Shown here: positions 1 to 9,966 of the stretch, in pieces
How positions within the stretch are numbered: position 1 is the stretch's first letter
Layout of the letters: each line of letters begins with the position of its first letter
Assembly: GCA_963989245.1 (NCBI GenBank)
Contig: OZ022345.1
Location: 31,896,816-31,960,815, forward strand
Origin: Nansenia antarctica
Taxonomy: Eukaryota > Chordata > Actinopteri > Argentiniformes > Microstomatidae
Direction: 5' to 3'
DNA: 64,000 bases
Made by a program: the position numbers and the translations under genes
The notes under the pieces: model-generated
The model's database searches: none
Told to the model about the DNA's origin: nothing
What the model saw: the letters and a program-made list of their open reading frames with translations, nothing else

Positions 1-1266
1 TAACTAGGTAACAATGTAAAGTAGTGTTGTAGTTAACTAGGTAACAATGTAAAGTAGTGTTGTAGTTAACTAGGTAACAATGTAAAGTAGTGTTGTAGTT
101 AACTAGGTAACAATGTAAAGTAGTGTTGTAGTTAACTAGGTTACAATGTAAAGTAGTGTTGTAGTTAACTAGGTAACAATGTAAAGTAGTGTTGTAGTTA
201 ACTAGGTAACAATGTAAAGTAGTGTTGTAGTTAACTAGGTAACAATGTAAAGTAGTGTTGTAGTTAACTAGGTACCAATGTAAAGTAGTGTTGTAGTTAA
301 CTAGGTAACAATGTAAAGTAGTGTTGTAGTTAACTAGGTAACAATGTAAAGTAGTGTTCTAGTTAACTAGGTAACAATGTAAAGTAGTGTTGTAGTTAAC
401 TAGGTAACAATGTAAAGTAGTGTTGTAGTTAACTAGGTAACAATGTAAAGTAGTGTTCTAGTTAACTAGGTAACAATGTAAAGTAGTGTTGTAGTTAATT
501 AGGTAATAATGTAAAGTAGTGTTCTAGTTAACTAGGTAACAATGTAAAGTAGTGTTGTAGTTAACTAGGTAACAATGTAAAGTAGTGTTGTAGTTAACTA
601 GGTAACAATGTAAAGCAGTGTTCTAGTTAACTAGGTAACAATGTAAAGTAGTGTTCTAGTTAACTAGGTAACAATGTAAAGTAGTGTTCTAGTTAACTAG
701 GTAACAATGTAAAGTTATGTTCTAGTTAACTAGGTAACAATGTAAAGTAGTGTTCTAGTTAACTAGGTAACAATGTAAAGTAGTGTTCTAGTTAACTAGG
801 TAACAATGTAAAGTAGTGTTGTAGTTAACTAGGTAACAATGTAAAGTAGTGTTGTAGTTAACTAGGTAACAATGTAAAGTAGTGTTGTAGTTAACTAGGT
901 AACAATGTAAAGTAGTGTTGTAGTTAACTAGGTAACAATGTAAAGTAGTGTTGTAGTTAACTAGGTAACAATGTAAAGTAGTGTTGTAGTTAACTAGGTA
1001 ACAATGTAAAGTAGTGTTGTAGTTAACTAGGTAACAATGTAAAGTAGTGTTGTAGTTAACTAGGTAACAATGTAAAGTAGTGTTGTAGTTAACTAGGTAA
1101 CAATGTAAAGTAGTGTCGTAGTTAACTAGGTAACAATGTAAAGTAGTGTTGTAGTTAACTAGGTAACAATGTAAAGTAGTCTTATAGTTAACTAGGTAAC
1201 AATATAAAGTAGTATTGCAGTTAACTAGGTAACAATGTAAAGTAGTGTTGTAGTTAACTAGGTAAC
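1..1266. repeat. 33-bp satellite array, block 1
   Basis: Head-to-tail monomers with a period of exactly 33 bp (the unit at 1-33 recurs at 34, 67 and so on). Monomers are about 30% GC and the plus strand has far more G than C. The main variation is one site, GTTG versus GTTC just before TAGTTAACTA. The first ten or so monomers are nearly all the G type. There are no unique spacers. The block ends at GGTAAC, where an LTR element is inserted. Confidence 0.98.
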
Positions 1267-1806
1267 TGATATAAGGAGATCTTTCTTGGTCACGTGGCCG
1301 GAAATTATATATTGATGACTCAGAGAGAAGGTTGAATTGTAATCATTGTATTAGGCAGATCTGGGTTGCATTCCCATGTACAGATGTTTCCAAGGCAGCA
1401 TGCTCTGTTAAGTCCAAGCTTCAAGCATGGCTACGACATGGCTGGTGCCGAGCCTGGCTGTGGCTGATGCCGAGCAAAGTACTGATGTTTGTTACAGCTT
1501 ATATACAGTTCTCAGAGAGGGAAATAGCTTTACCTCGTAACTTACAATAGTGACATTAGTTCCCATACATGGCTATGCTGTGTTCATGCTGTTCTGCATC
1601 TGCTGACCACTGGGCTAAGGCTCCTATGTCCTTTAGAGTTAAACTGGTCTCACTGTTACTTGATATGGTATGTGCCTGCTCCTAAATATCTTGTTTACTA
1701 CTGAGAGTGGGCAGACTTAAAGTATGTTTAAGGTTAAACAATGAGTATTGCAATATTTGATAGGCACACAACATTTTGCATAGTCACACAAAAACGCATC
1801 ATATCA
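1267..1806 (-). repeat. 3' LTR of the non-autonomous element (minus orientation)
   Basis: This is a 540-bp LTR with TG...CA ends and a 6-bp terminal inverted repeat. By eye it differs from its partner at one base (A at 1274 versus T at 3544), which suggests a recent insertion. The small plus-strand open frame inside it is shared by both LTRs and shows no coding signature. Confidence 0.93.
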
Positions 1807-1830
1807 GCTCACTCTTTTTTTTTCCCCCAT
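1807..1830 (-). promoter_or_regulatory. Candidate polypurine tract
   Basis: On the minus strand this is a run of G then A followed by GAGTGAGC, directly abutting the LTR start TGATAT. This is where plus-strand DNA synthesis would be primed. It is mostly but not purely purine, so the exact primer is uncertain. Confidence 0.5.
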
Positions 1831-3516
1831 GATGTAAGATTAATTTGACTGGTAAATTATTTCTATTGAAAAACATGTGGAGTTCTTAACAACGTCAATG
1901 AATGACCACATCAGAAATAAATTAGGCATCGGTTCCATCATACAAAGTACATTATATGTCAATATAACAATGTCTGGAAGTAGATCTTCAATCAAAGGAA
2001 CGGCCTTGTGTTTCTGGTAACAAGGAGTGCTATTTGATTCTTTGATGGTCATCAGTCTTGCACGTGTTCTTGCCTCTGTTCACAGCGTTAATAGGTTTTA
2101 TTAACTTAAGACAATTTTAGCATTATCATTACACTACACCCCTCCTTTTCTTGACTTAAGTCTATAAAATCTTATAAAAAAAAGCTCTCCATCAATGGAT
2201 TGTGGAATTAACCTGCTCAGAAACAGTTGGAAACAAAAATACAGATGTTAAGCATAAGTTTGTTAATTGGGTTATCTGGACTGTTGTTCCCGTCCCTTAG
2301 AATTCCTAGAAGAAAGTTTGTAAGTTCGTGCTGTTGAATTCAGCTGTTTACTGCTGATGACACTGTTAGTTGCGTGCGTCAGTACAATTGAACAATTACG
2401 ACTACATAAAAGTATGTGTAAGTCTCTCTTGTCATCATCATGTCTCTGTCTTAAATCATAAGAATTAACATTTCCATTGTTTGTCACATTGAAATGTCAT
2501 TAGTTTGTCTCATTTCTCTTGTTTCATCCGGCAATAGCTTCCTTCAGCATCTGCAACATTCTCTCCCCACTTCTGCAATGGTTAACTTAGACCAGATCTT
2601 AACAGCATCTCGGTCTCTGAGTCCTTCGCTCAATGTCTCTTGATTTCCTTGATTCTGTCAGGAAATAGAATCGACAGGCATTGTCAGAATACATTCCAGG
2701 TCTTTCTTGCTGAATTGTGTTTTCTCCATCAGAAATGTCCTCCTTTGATGTTTCACAGTCTTAGAGTCTTAATGTGTATTTCTCTGTTCACTAAATCAAT
2801 CAAAATGTTATATGTCTGCTGAATCAACACAGATTTGCATGATAATTTCAATATGAGACAAATTTGTCTATTTGTTGTATGTTGTAGCTCGATGTGTGTG
2901 TGTGTGTGTGTGCGTGTGTGTGTGTTTGGTTACAGGAGCAGTCTCCGTTCTATTAATAGCCTAGGGTCAGAGTTTTAACACTCTCGCCCTGTTGTGAAGC
3001 TTGGTTCAGAAATATGGTTGTTATTCATTTCATTCTTAATGATAACATTCTGCATGCCATACATAGTAGTTTGCTTCCCATGATGTTAATAGACATGCGG
3101 TTTTAGTAATCAATTATGTTGATTGAAACTTCTCTTAGAGTCTTTTAAATATTATGGCCAAATCTTTTCAAACTTAGTTTTCCTCAAAGTGCTGTGCTTT
3201 CAATCACGTATTTAAGGTCTTGTCCCTAACTTAATACACAATAACACAATAGACTTCTGCTTTGTTCCTTACAAAGTTCAGAATCTCAATAAATCCTAAC
3301 TCAGTGTTTTGACCAGTCACACCGTTTTTGACTATACAGCGCCTTCTATTCAAACTATATTTTAATGTACGGTAGTACTTTCCAATATCAATACATCTCC
3401 TTTTTGAAAAAAATTAGATTCGTTCTAGAACAGCAATTCAGGTTAAGCAAATAATTACATTGTGCCTTACCTGTTTCGCTGAATCTAGCATCCTGTTCGT
3501 TAGAAGCCATTTGATA
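1831..3516. other. Internal region without recognisable genes
   Basis: About 1.7 kb of AT-rich sequence between the LTRs. All open frames are short (60-72 codons), overlap on opposite strands and have no motif I recognise. It contains a TG microsatellite at 2893-2925. A CAGGTAAG-like splice donor occurs on the minus strand near 3465-3480, shortly after the presumed leader. I see no protease, reverse transcriptase or integrase signature. Confidence 0.6.
2893..2925. repeat. (TG)n microsatellite
   Basis: About 16 TG dinucleotides with a single C interruption, inside the internal region of the LTR element. Confidence 0.95.
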
Positions 3517-3534
3517 ATAATGTTCGTGACGCCA
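3517..3534 (-). promoter_or_regulatory. Candidate tRNA primer-binding site
   Basis: Reading the minus strand out of the LTR at 3537, a 2-nt spacer is followed by TGGCGTCACGAAC. A TGG start fits pairing with the CCA end of a tRNA. I cannot assign the tRNA. Its position supports the minus-strand orientation of the element. Confidence 0.5.
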
Positions 3535-3536
3535 TT

Positions 3537-4076
3537 TGATATATGGAGATCTTTCTTGGTCACGTGGCCGGAAATTATATATTGATGACTCAGAGAGAAG
3601 GTTGAATTGTAATCATTGTATTAGGCAGATCTGGGTTGCATTCCCATGTACAGATGTTTCCAAGGCAGCATGCTCTGTTAAGTCCAAGCTTCAAGCATGG
3701 CTACGACATGGCTGGTGCCGAGCCTGGCTGTGGCTGATGCCGAGCAAAGTACTGATGTTTGTTACAGCTTATATACAGTTCTCAGAGAGGGAAATAGCTT
3801 TACCTCGTAACTTACAATAGTGACATTAGTTCCCATACATGGCTATGCTGTGTTCATGCTGTTCTGCATCTGCTGACCACTGGGCTAAGGCTCCTATGTC
3901 CTTTAGAGTTAAACTGGTCTCACTGTTACTTGATATGGTATGTGCCTGCTCCTAAATATCTTGTTTACTACTGAGAGTGGGCAGACTTAAAGTATGTTTA
4001 AGGTTAAACAATGAGTATTGCAATATTTGATAGGCACACAACATTTTGCATAGTCACACAAAAACGCATCATATCA
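3537..4076 (-). repeat. 5' LTR of the non-autonomous element (minus orientation)
   Basis: A 540-bp LTR nearly identical to 1267-1806. It carries a TATATAAG box on the minus strand at 3768-3775, roughly 300 nt into the LTR in transcription orientation, as expected for the end of U3. It is followed by GTAAC and the resumed satellite, in phase. Confidence 0.92.
3768..3775 (-). promoter_or_regulatory. TATA box of the LTR promoter
   Basis: TATATAAG on the minus strand within the 5' LTR; the other LTR has the same box at 1498-1505. It is the only clear core-promoter motif in the LTR and is placed as a retroelement U3/R boundary would predict. Confidence 0.5.
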
Positions 4077-6200
4077 GTAACAATGTAAAGTAGTGTTGTA
4101 GTTAACTAGGTAACAATGTAAAGTAGTGTTATAGTTAACTAGGTAACAATATAAAGTAGTATTGTAGTTAACTAGGTAACAATGTAAAGTAGTGTTCTAG
4201 ATAACTAGGTAACAATGTAAAGTAGTATTCTAGTTAACTAGGTAACAATGTAAAGTAGTGTTCTAGTTAACTAGGTAACAATGTAAAGTAGTGTTGTAGT
4301 TAACTAGGTAACAATGTAAAGTAGTGTTCTAGTTAACTAGGTAACAATGTAAAGTAGTGTTCTAGTTAACTAGGTAACAATGTAAAGTAGTGTTCTAGTT
4401 AACTAGGTAACAATGTAAAGTAGTGTTCTAGATAACTAGGTAACAATGTAAAGTAGTGTTGTAGTTAACTAGGTAACAATGTAAAGTAGTGTTGTAGTTA
4501 ACTAGGTAACAATGTAAAGTAGTGTTGTAGTTAACTAGGTAACAATGTAAAGTAGTGTTGTAGTTAACTAGGTAACAATGTAAAGTAGTGTTGTAGTTAA
4601 CTAGGTAACAATGTAAAGTAGTGTTGTAGTTAACTAGGTAACAATGTAAAGTAGTGTTGTAGTTAACTAGGTAACAATGTAAAGTAGTGTTGTAGTTAAC
4701 TAGGTAACAATGTAAAGTAGTGTTCTAGTTAACTAGGTAACAATGTAAAGTAGTGTTCTAGTTAACTAGGTAACAATGTAAAGTAGTGTTTTAGTTAACT
4801 AGGTAACAATGTAAAGTAGTGTTCTAGTTAACTAGGTAACAATGTAAAGTAGTGTTGTAGTTAACTAGGTAACAATGTAAAGTAGTGTCGTAGTTAACTA
4901 GGTAACAATGTAAAGTAGTGTTGTAGTTAACTAGGTAACAATGTAAAGTAGTCTTATAGTTAACTAGGTAACAATATAAAGTAGTATTGCAGTTAACTAG
5001 GTAACAATGTAAAGTAGTGTTGTAGTTAACTAGGTAACAATGTAAAGTAGTGTTGTAGTTAACTAGGTAACAATGTAAAGTAGTGTTATAGTTAACTAGG
5101 TAACAATATAAAGTAGTATTGTAGTTAACTAGGTAACAATGTAAAGTAGTGTTCTAGATAACTAGGTAACAATGTAAAGTAGTATTCTAGTTAACTAGGT
5201 AACAATGTAAAGTAGTGTTCTAGTTAACTAGTTAACAATGTAAAGTAGTGTTGTAGTTAACTAGGTAACAATGTAAAGTAGTGTTCTAGTTAACTAGGTA
5301 ACAATGTAAAGTAGTGTTCTAGTTAACTAGGTAACAATGTAAAGTAGTGTTCTAGTTAACTAGGTAACAATGTAAAGTAGTGTTCTAGATAACTAGGTAA
5401 CAATGTAAAGTAGTGTTGTAGTTAACTAGGTAACAATGTAAAGTAGTGTTGTAGTTAACTAGGTAACAATGTAAAGTAGTGTTGTAGTTAACTAGGTAAC
5501 AATGTAAAGTAGTGTTGTAGTTAACTAGGTAACAATGTAAAGTAGTGTTGTAGTTAACTAGGTAACAATGTAAAGTAGTGTTGTAGTTAACTAGGTAACA
5601 ATGTAAAGTAGTGTTGTAGTTAACTAGGTAACAATGTAAAGTAGTGTTGTAGTTAACTAGGTAACAATGTAAAGTAGTGTTGTAGTTAACTAGGTAACAA
5701 TGTAAAGTAGTGTTCTAGTTAACTAGGTAACAATGTAAAGTAGTGTTTTAGTTAACTAGGTAACAATGTAAAGTAGTGTTGTAGTTAACTAGGTAACAAT
5801 GTAAAGTAGTGTTATAGTTAACTAGGTAACAATGTAAAGTAGTGTTATAGTTAACTAGGTAACAATGTAAAGTAGTGTTGTAGTTAACTAGGTAACAATG
5901 TAAAGTAGTGTCGTAGTTAACTAGGTAACAATGTAAAGTAGTGTTGTAGTTAACTAGGTAACAATGTAAAGTAGTCTTATAGTTAACTAGGTAACAATAT
6001 AAAGTAGTATTGCAGTTAACTAGGTAACAATGTAAAGTAGTGTTGTAGTTAACTAGGTAACAATGTAAAGTAGTGTTGTAGTTAACTAGGTAACAATGTA
6101 AAGTAGTGTTATAGTTAACTAGGTAACAATATAAAGTAGTATTGTAGTTAACTAGGTAACAATGTAAAGTAGTGTTCTAGATAACTAGGTAACAATGTAA
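4077..6200. repeat. 1,023-bp higher-order repeat (31 monomers)
   Basis: The rare variant GTCTTATAG occurs at 4951 and 5974, and GTTCTAGATAAC at 5151 and 6174. Both pairs are exactly 1,023 bp apart, which is 31 x 33. A third, partial copy of the pattern lies before the LTR element (GTCTTATAG at 1179). This places the element inside the same higher-order family. Confidence 0.85.
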
Positions 6201-8221
6201 AGTAGTATTCTAGTTAACTAGGTAACAATGTAAAGTAGTGTTCTAGTTAACTAGGTAACAATGTAAAGTAGTGTTGTAGTTAACTAGGTAACAATGTAAA
6301 GTAGTGTTCTAGTTAACTAGGTAACAATGTAAAGTAGTGTTCTAGTTAACTAGGTAACAGTGTAAAGTAGTGTTGTAGTTAACTAGGTAACAATGTAAAG
6401 TAGTGTTCTAGTTAACTAGGTAACAATGTAAAGTAGTGTTCTAGTTAACTAGGTAACAATGTAAAGTAATGTTCTAGTTAACTAGGTAACAATGTAAAGT
6501 AATGTTCTAGTTAACTAGGTAGCAATGTAAAGTAGTGTTGTAGTTAACTAGGTAACAATGTAAAGTAGTGTTCTAGTTAACTAGGTAACAATGTAAAGTA
6601 GTGTTCTAGTTAACTAGGTAACAATGTAAAGTAGTGTTCTAGTTAACAATGTAAAGTAGTGTTGTAGTTAACTAGGTAACAATGTAAAGTAGTGTTGTAG
6701 TTAACTAGGTAACAATGTAAAGTAGTGTTGTAGTTAACTAGGTAACAATGTAAACTAGTGTTCTAGTTAACTAGGTAACAATGTAAAGTAATGTTCTAGT
6801 TAACTAGGTAACAATGTAAAGTAGTGTTCTAGTTAACTAGGTAACAATGTAAAGTAGTGTTCTAGTTAACTAGGTAACAATGTAAAGTAGTGTTGTAGTT
6901 AACTAGGTAACAATGTAAAGTAGTGTTGTAGTTAACTAGGTAACAATGTAAAGTAGTGTTCTAGTTAACTAGGTAACAATGTAAAGTAGTGTTGTAGTTA
7001 ACTAGGTAACAATGTAAAGTAGTGTTGTAGTTAACTAGGTAACAATGTAAAGTAGTGTTCTAGTTAACTAGGTAACAATGTAAAGTAGTGTTGTAGTTAA
7101 CTGGGTAATGATGTAAAGTAGTGTTCTAGTTAACTAGGTAACAATGTAAAGTAGTGTTGTAGTTAACTAGGTAACAATGTAAAGTTATGTTCTAGTTAAC
7201 TAGGTAACAATGTAAAGTAGTGTTCTAGTTAACTAGGTAACAATGTAAAGTAGTGTTGTAGTTAACTAGGTAACAATGTAAAGTAGTGTTGTAGTTAACT
7301 AGGTAACAATGTAAAGTAGTGTTGTAGTTAACTAGGTAACAATGTAAAGTACTGTTGTAGTTAACTAGGTAACAATGTAAAGTAGTGTTGTAGTTAACTA
7401 GGTAACAATGTAAAGTAGTGTTGTAGTTAACTAGGTAACAATGTAAAGTAGTGTTGTAGTTAACTAGGTAACTATGTAAAGTAGTGTTGTAGTTAACTAG
7501 GTAACAATGTAAAGTAGTGTTCTAGTTAACTAGGTAACAATGTAAAGTAGTGTTGTAGTTAACTAGGTAACAATGTAAAGTAGTGTTCTAGTTAACTAGG
7601 TAACAATGTAAAGTAGTGTTCTAGTTAACTAGGTAACAATGTAAAGTAGTTTTCTAGTTAACTAGGTAACAATGTAAAGTAGTGTTGTAGTTAACTAGGT
7701 AACAATGTAAAGTAGTGTTATAGTTAACTAGGTAACAATGTAAAGTAGTGTTGTAGTTAACTAGGTAACAATGTAAAGTAGTGTTATAGTTAACTAGGTA
7801 ACAATGTAAAGTAGTGTTGTAGTTAACTAGGTAACAATGTAAAGTATTGTTCTAGTTAACTAGGTAACAATGTAAAGTAGTGTTCTAGTTAACTAGGTAA
7901 CAATGTAAAGTAGTGTTCTAGTTAACTAGGTAACAATGTAAAGTAATGTTCTAGTTAACTAGGTAACAATGTAAAGTAGTGTTCTAGTTAACTAGGTAAC
8001 AATGTAAAGTAGTGTTGTAGTTAACTAGGTAACAATGTAAAGTAGTGTTGTAGTTAACTAGGTAACAATGTAAAGTAGTGTTGTAGTTAACTAGGTAACA
8101 ATGTAAAGTAGTGTTCTAGTTAACTAGGTAACAATGTAAAGTAGTGTTCTAGTTAACTAGGTAACAATGTAAAGTAGTATTCTAGTTAACTAGGTAACAA
8201 TGTAAAGTAGTGTTCTAGTTA
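4077..8221. repeat. 33-bp satellite array, block 2
   Basis: The same monomer as block 1 continues in phase after the LTR element. Variants include GTTCTAGATAAC, GTCTTATAG, AATATAAAG and an 8-bp-deleted monomer near 6646. The first 2 kb is organised as a 31-monomer higher-order repeat. The last ~0.9 kb recurs upstream of the next LINE copy. The block ends where the LINE tail begins. Confidence 0.98.
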
Positions 8222-9966
8222 GATAGATAGATAGATAGATATACTTTATTTGTCATTGCTACAGTACAGGTACCAAACAACGAAATTTAGGAGGGGAGGC
8301 TCCCCTGGTGTTTAGGAAAGGAAAAAGAAACACATTTTAGAAAAAGCATAGATGCATAAAATCACAAGAAGGTAAGGAGCTGGTTTACATCAATAGAGGC
8401 TATGTACACAATCCACTGTACTATACTGCACAGATAGTCAACTAGGGTTGTCATATTTCACAAGAAAGTATTTTTTCACATTTTTTTAAAGTGTCACAGT
8501 TTGCAGGCTTGAAAATGTACATGTTTGTGCCTCAGCACTAGCTGCCATACAATCCGTCCGGACTGTCCTGGGCCCAGAACTTAGGCCTTTTCTGTGTTCA
8601 GGGCCTTGACGGCCCTGTGGTAGAAGCTGTCCTTCAGTCTGTTTGTCTTAGCGGCCGGGGTCCTGTACCTCCTGTTCGAGGGCAGCTTGACAAAGTGTTC
8701 GTGCCCAGGGTGGGTCGGGTCCTTGGAGATCTTGGAGGCCCTCCTGAGACAGCGTGTTTTGTACAGCTCCTCCAGAGAGGGGAGGGGGGCACCGGTGATC
8801 TTCTGTGCTGTTCTCACGACTCTCTGTAGCTCGCTTCTCTCCGCTGCCGTGCAGCTGTGGAACCAGTTGGAGATGCCGAAGGTGAGGATGCTCTCCACTG
8901 CGCCGTGGTAGAAGGCCACCAGCATCTCCGTCTTGCTGTGTTGTTTCTTGAGGCATCTCAGGGTGTATAGCCGCTGTTGTGCCCTCTTGATGGTGCCTTT
9001 AGTGTTGTCCTTCCAGGCCAGGTCATCCCGCATGTTGTGTCCCAGGAATCGGAGGTTTGAGACTATCTCCACGCTCTCTCCGTCGATGAGCAGGGGCAGG
9101 ATCTCGGACTTTTTCCTCCTGAAGTCTACGATGAATTCCTGGGTCTTTGACTTGTTTAGCAGCAGGTTGTTAACCTTGCACAGCTTGCTCAATTGCTCTA
9201 CCTCATCCCTGTACGCCGCCTCGTCCCCCCCCGAGATACATCCCACCACGGTGGTGTCGTCTGCAAACTTTACGATGTAGTTGCTGGGGTGGATGGGGGT
9301 GAAGTCGTGGGTGTAGAGGTTGTAGAAGATGGGGCTTAGCACGCAGCCCTGGGGTGACCCAGTGCTGAGGCTGAGGGCTGTGGAGGTGTGGGGGCCCACC
9401 CGCACCCTCTGGGAGCGGTCGGTCAGGAAGTCCTTGATCCACGCACATATAGAGTGTGATAGACCCAGGTCTAGTAGTTTGGTCACTAGCCTGTCTGGAA
9501 GGATGGTGTTAAAGGCGGAGCTGAAGTCCACGAAGAGCAGTCTCGCGTAGCTGTTTCCCCTCTCCAGGTGGGATAGAGTGGCGTGGAGTGTCGTCGCTAT
9601 GGCGTCCTCTGTGGACCTGTGGGCTCTGTAGGCGAACTGGTATGGATCCAGGTTGGGCGGGAGGCGTGTGAGTATGTGGGCCCGGACTAGTTTCTCGAAG
9701 CACTTCATGATGATTGGTGTGAGTGCCACCGGGCGGTAGTCGTTTAGGCAGCTCACCGTGCTTTTCTTCGGGACTGGGATGATAGTTGAGGTTTTCAGGC
9801 AGGGTGGGACGGTGGCCTGGGACAGGGACTGGTTAAAGATGTTGGTGAAAACCCCGGCCAGCTGGTCGGCGCAGTCTCTCAGCACCCGTCCCAGGACGCC
9901 ATCCGGCCCCGAGGCTTTCCTGGGGTCCACCGCCTTCAGTACGCGTCTCACCTCGTGCTCTGTGAG
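8222..9966 (-). mobile_element. 5'-truncated CR1/L2-like LINE, copy 1
   Basis: A minus-strand non-LTR retrotransposon fragment of about 1.75 kb. Its 3' end is a GATA/ATCT microsatellite tail (8222-8241 on the plus strand) followed by a 3' UTR of about 340 bp. Upstream it holds the C-terminal half of ORF2. The endonuclease and N-terminal reverse-transcriptase regions are missing because the 5' end stops abruptly against satellite at ~9967. The 3' UTR wording and reverse-transcriptase sequence resemble fish CR1/L2/Rex1-group LINEs; the exact family is not established. Confidence 0.93.
8581..9966 (-). CDS. LINE reverse transcriptase ORF2 fragment, copy 1
   Basis: Partial ORF2 product that would copy LINE RNA at a nicked target. 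The frame is open from the truncation point to the stop at 8581 (461 codons). No natural start is present; the GTG at 9951 is only an internal valine. Numbering from that valine, the pre-palm block with PDG is at 16-18, the palm A motif [10 protein letters not shown] at 141-150, SPQG at 199-202 and the catalytic FADD at 229-232. A basic C-terminal region ends in NTEKA. The reverse-transcriptase domain is intact, but endonuclease is absent, so it cannot mobilise itself. It is identical in protein to the 14.9-16.3 kb copy. Confidence 0.92.
   Translation of the reverse strand, partial: LTEHEVRRVLKAVDPRKASGPDGVLGRVLRDCADQLAGVFTNIFNQSLSQATVPPCLKTSTIIPVPKKSTVSCLNDYRPVALTPIIMKCFEKLVRAHILTRLPPNLDPYQFAYRAHRSTEDAIATTLHATLSHLERGNSYARLLFVDFSSAFNTILPDRLVTKLLDLGLSHSICAWIKDFLTDRSQRVRVGPHTSTALSLSTGSPQGCVLSPIFYNLYTHDFTPIHPSNYIVKFADDTTVVGCISGGDEAAYRDEVEQLSKLCKVNNLLLNKSKTQEFIVDFRRKKSEILPLLIDGESVEIVSNLRFLGHNMRDDLAWKDNTKGTIKRAQQRLYTLRCLKKQHSKTEMLVAFYHGAVESILTFGISNWFHSCTAAERSELQRVVRTAQKITGAPLPSLEELYKTRCLRRASKISKDPTHPGHEHFVKLPSNRRYRTPAAKTNRLKDSFYHRAVKALNTEKA

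Larger units (their letters stand above)
1267..4076 (-). mobile_element. Non-autonomous LTR retroelement
   Basis: Two direct 540-bp repeats (1267-1806 and 3537-4076) bound a 1,730-bp internal region. The element starts TGATAT and ends ATATCA, and is flanked on both sides by GTAAC (1262-1266 and 4077-4081), a 5-bp target duplication. Minus orientation is inferred from three signs: a purine-rich tract on the minus strand next to the 1267-1806 LTR, a TGG-starting primer-site candidate next to the other LTR, and a TATA box on the minus strand of the LTR. The internal region has no open frame longer than about 70 codons and no recognisable gag or pol. It therefore looks like a non-coding element mobilised in trans. 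I cannot name the superfamily; an endogenous retrovirus, Gypsy or BEL derivative are all possible. Confidence 0.9.

Noticed and set aside
1..400. Open repetitive reading frame on the minus strand of G-type monomers (33 bp = 11 codons)
   Set aside because: One minus frame has no stop in G-type monomers, but it has no ATG, and every C-type monomer puts TAG in it. It is not a credible protein.
1..1266. CRISPR array (regular 33-bp direct repeats)
   Set aside because: Repeats are contiguous with no unique spacers, the context is eukaryotic, and there are no cas genes. It is a satellite.
1332..1550. Small plus-strand open frame in the LTR, longer version at 3536-3820
   Set aside because: It is antisense to the inferred LTR transcription and shared only because the LTRs are repeats. 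No motif is present.
3388..3420. Second, nested LTR start (AAAAAGGAGATGT-like on the minus strand) in the 2.8-kb element
   Set aside because: It resembles a purine tract followed by a TG start, but no matching LTR end or target duplication was found.
8222..8241. Independent GATA microsatellite
   Set aside because: It is the 3' tail of the LINE, present at the same place in all three copies.
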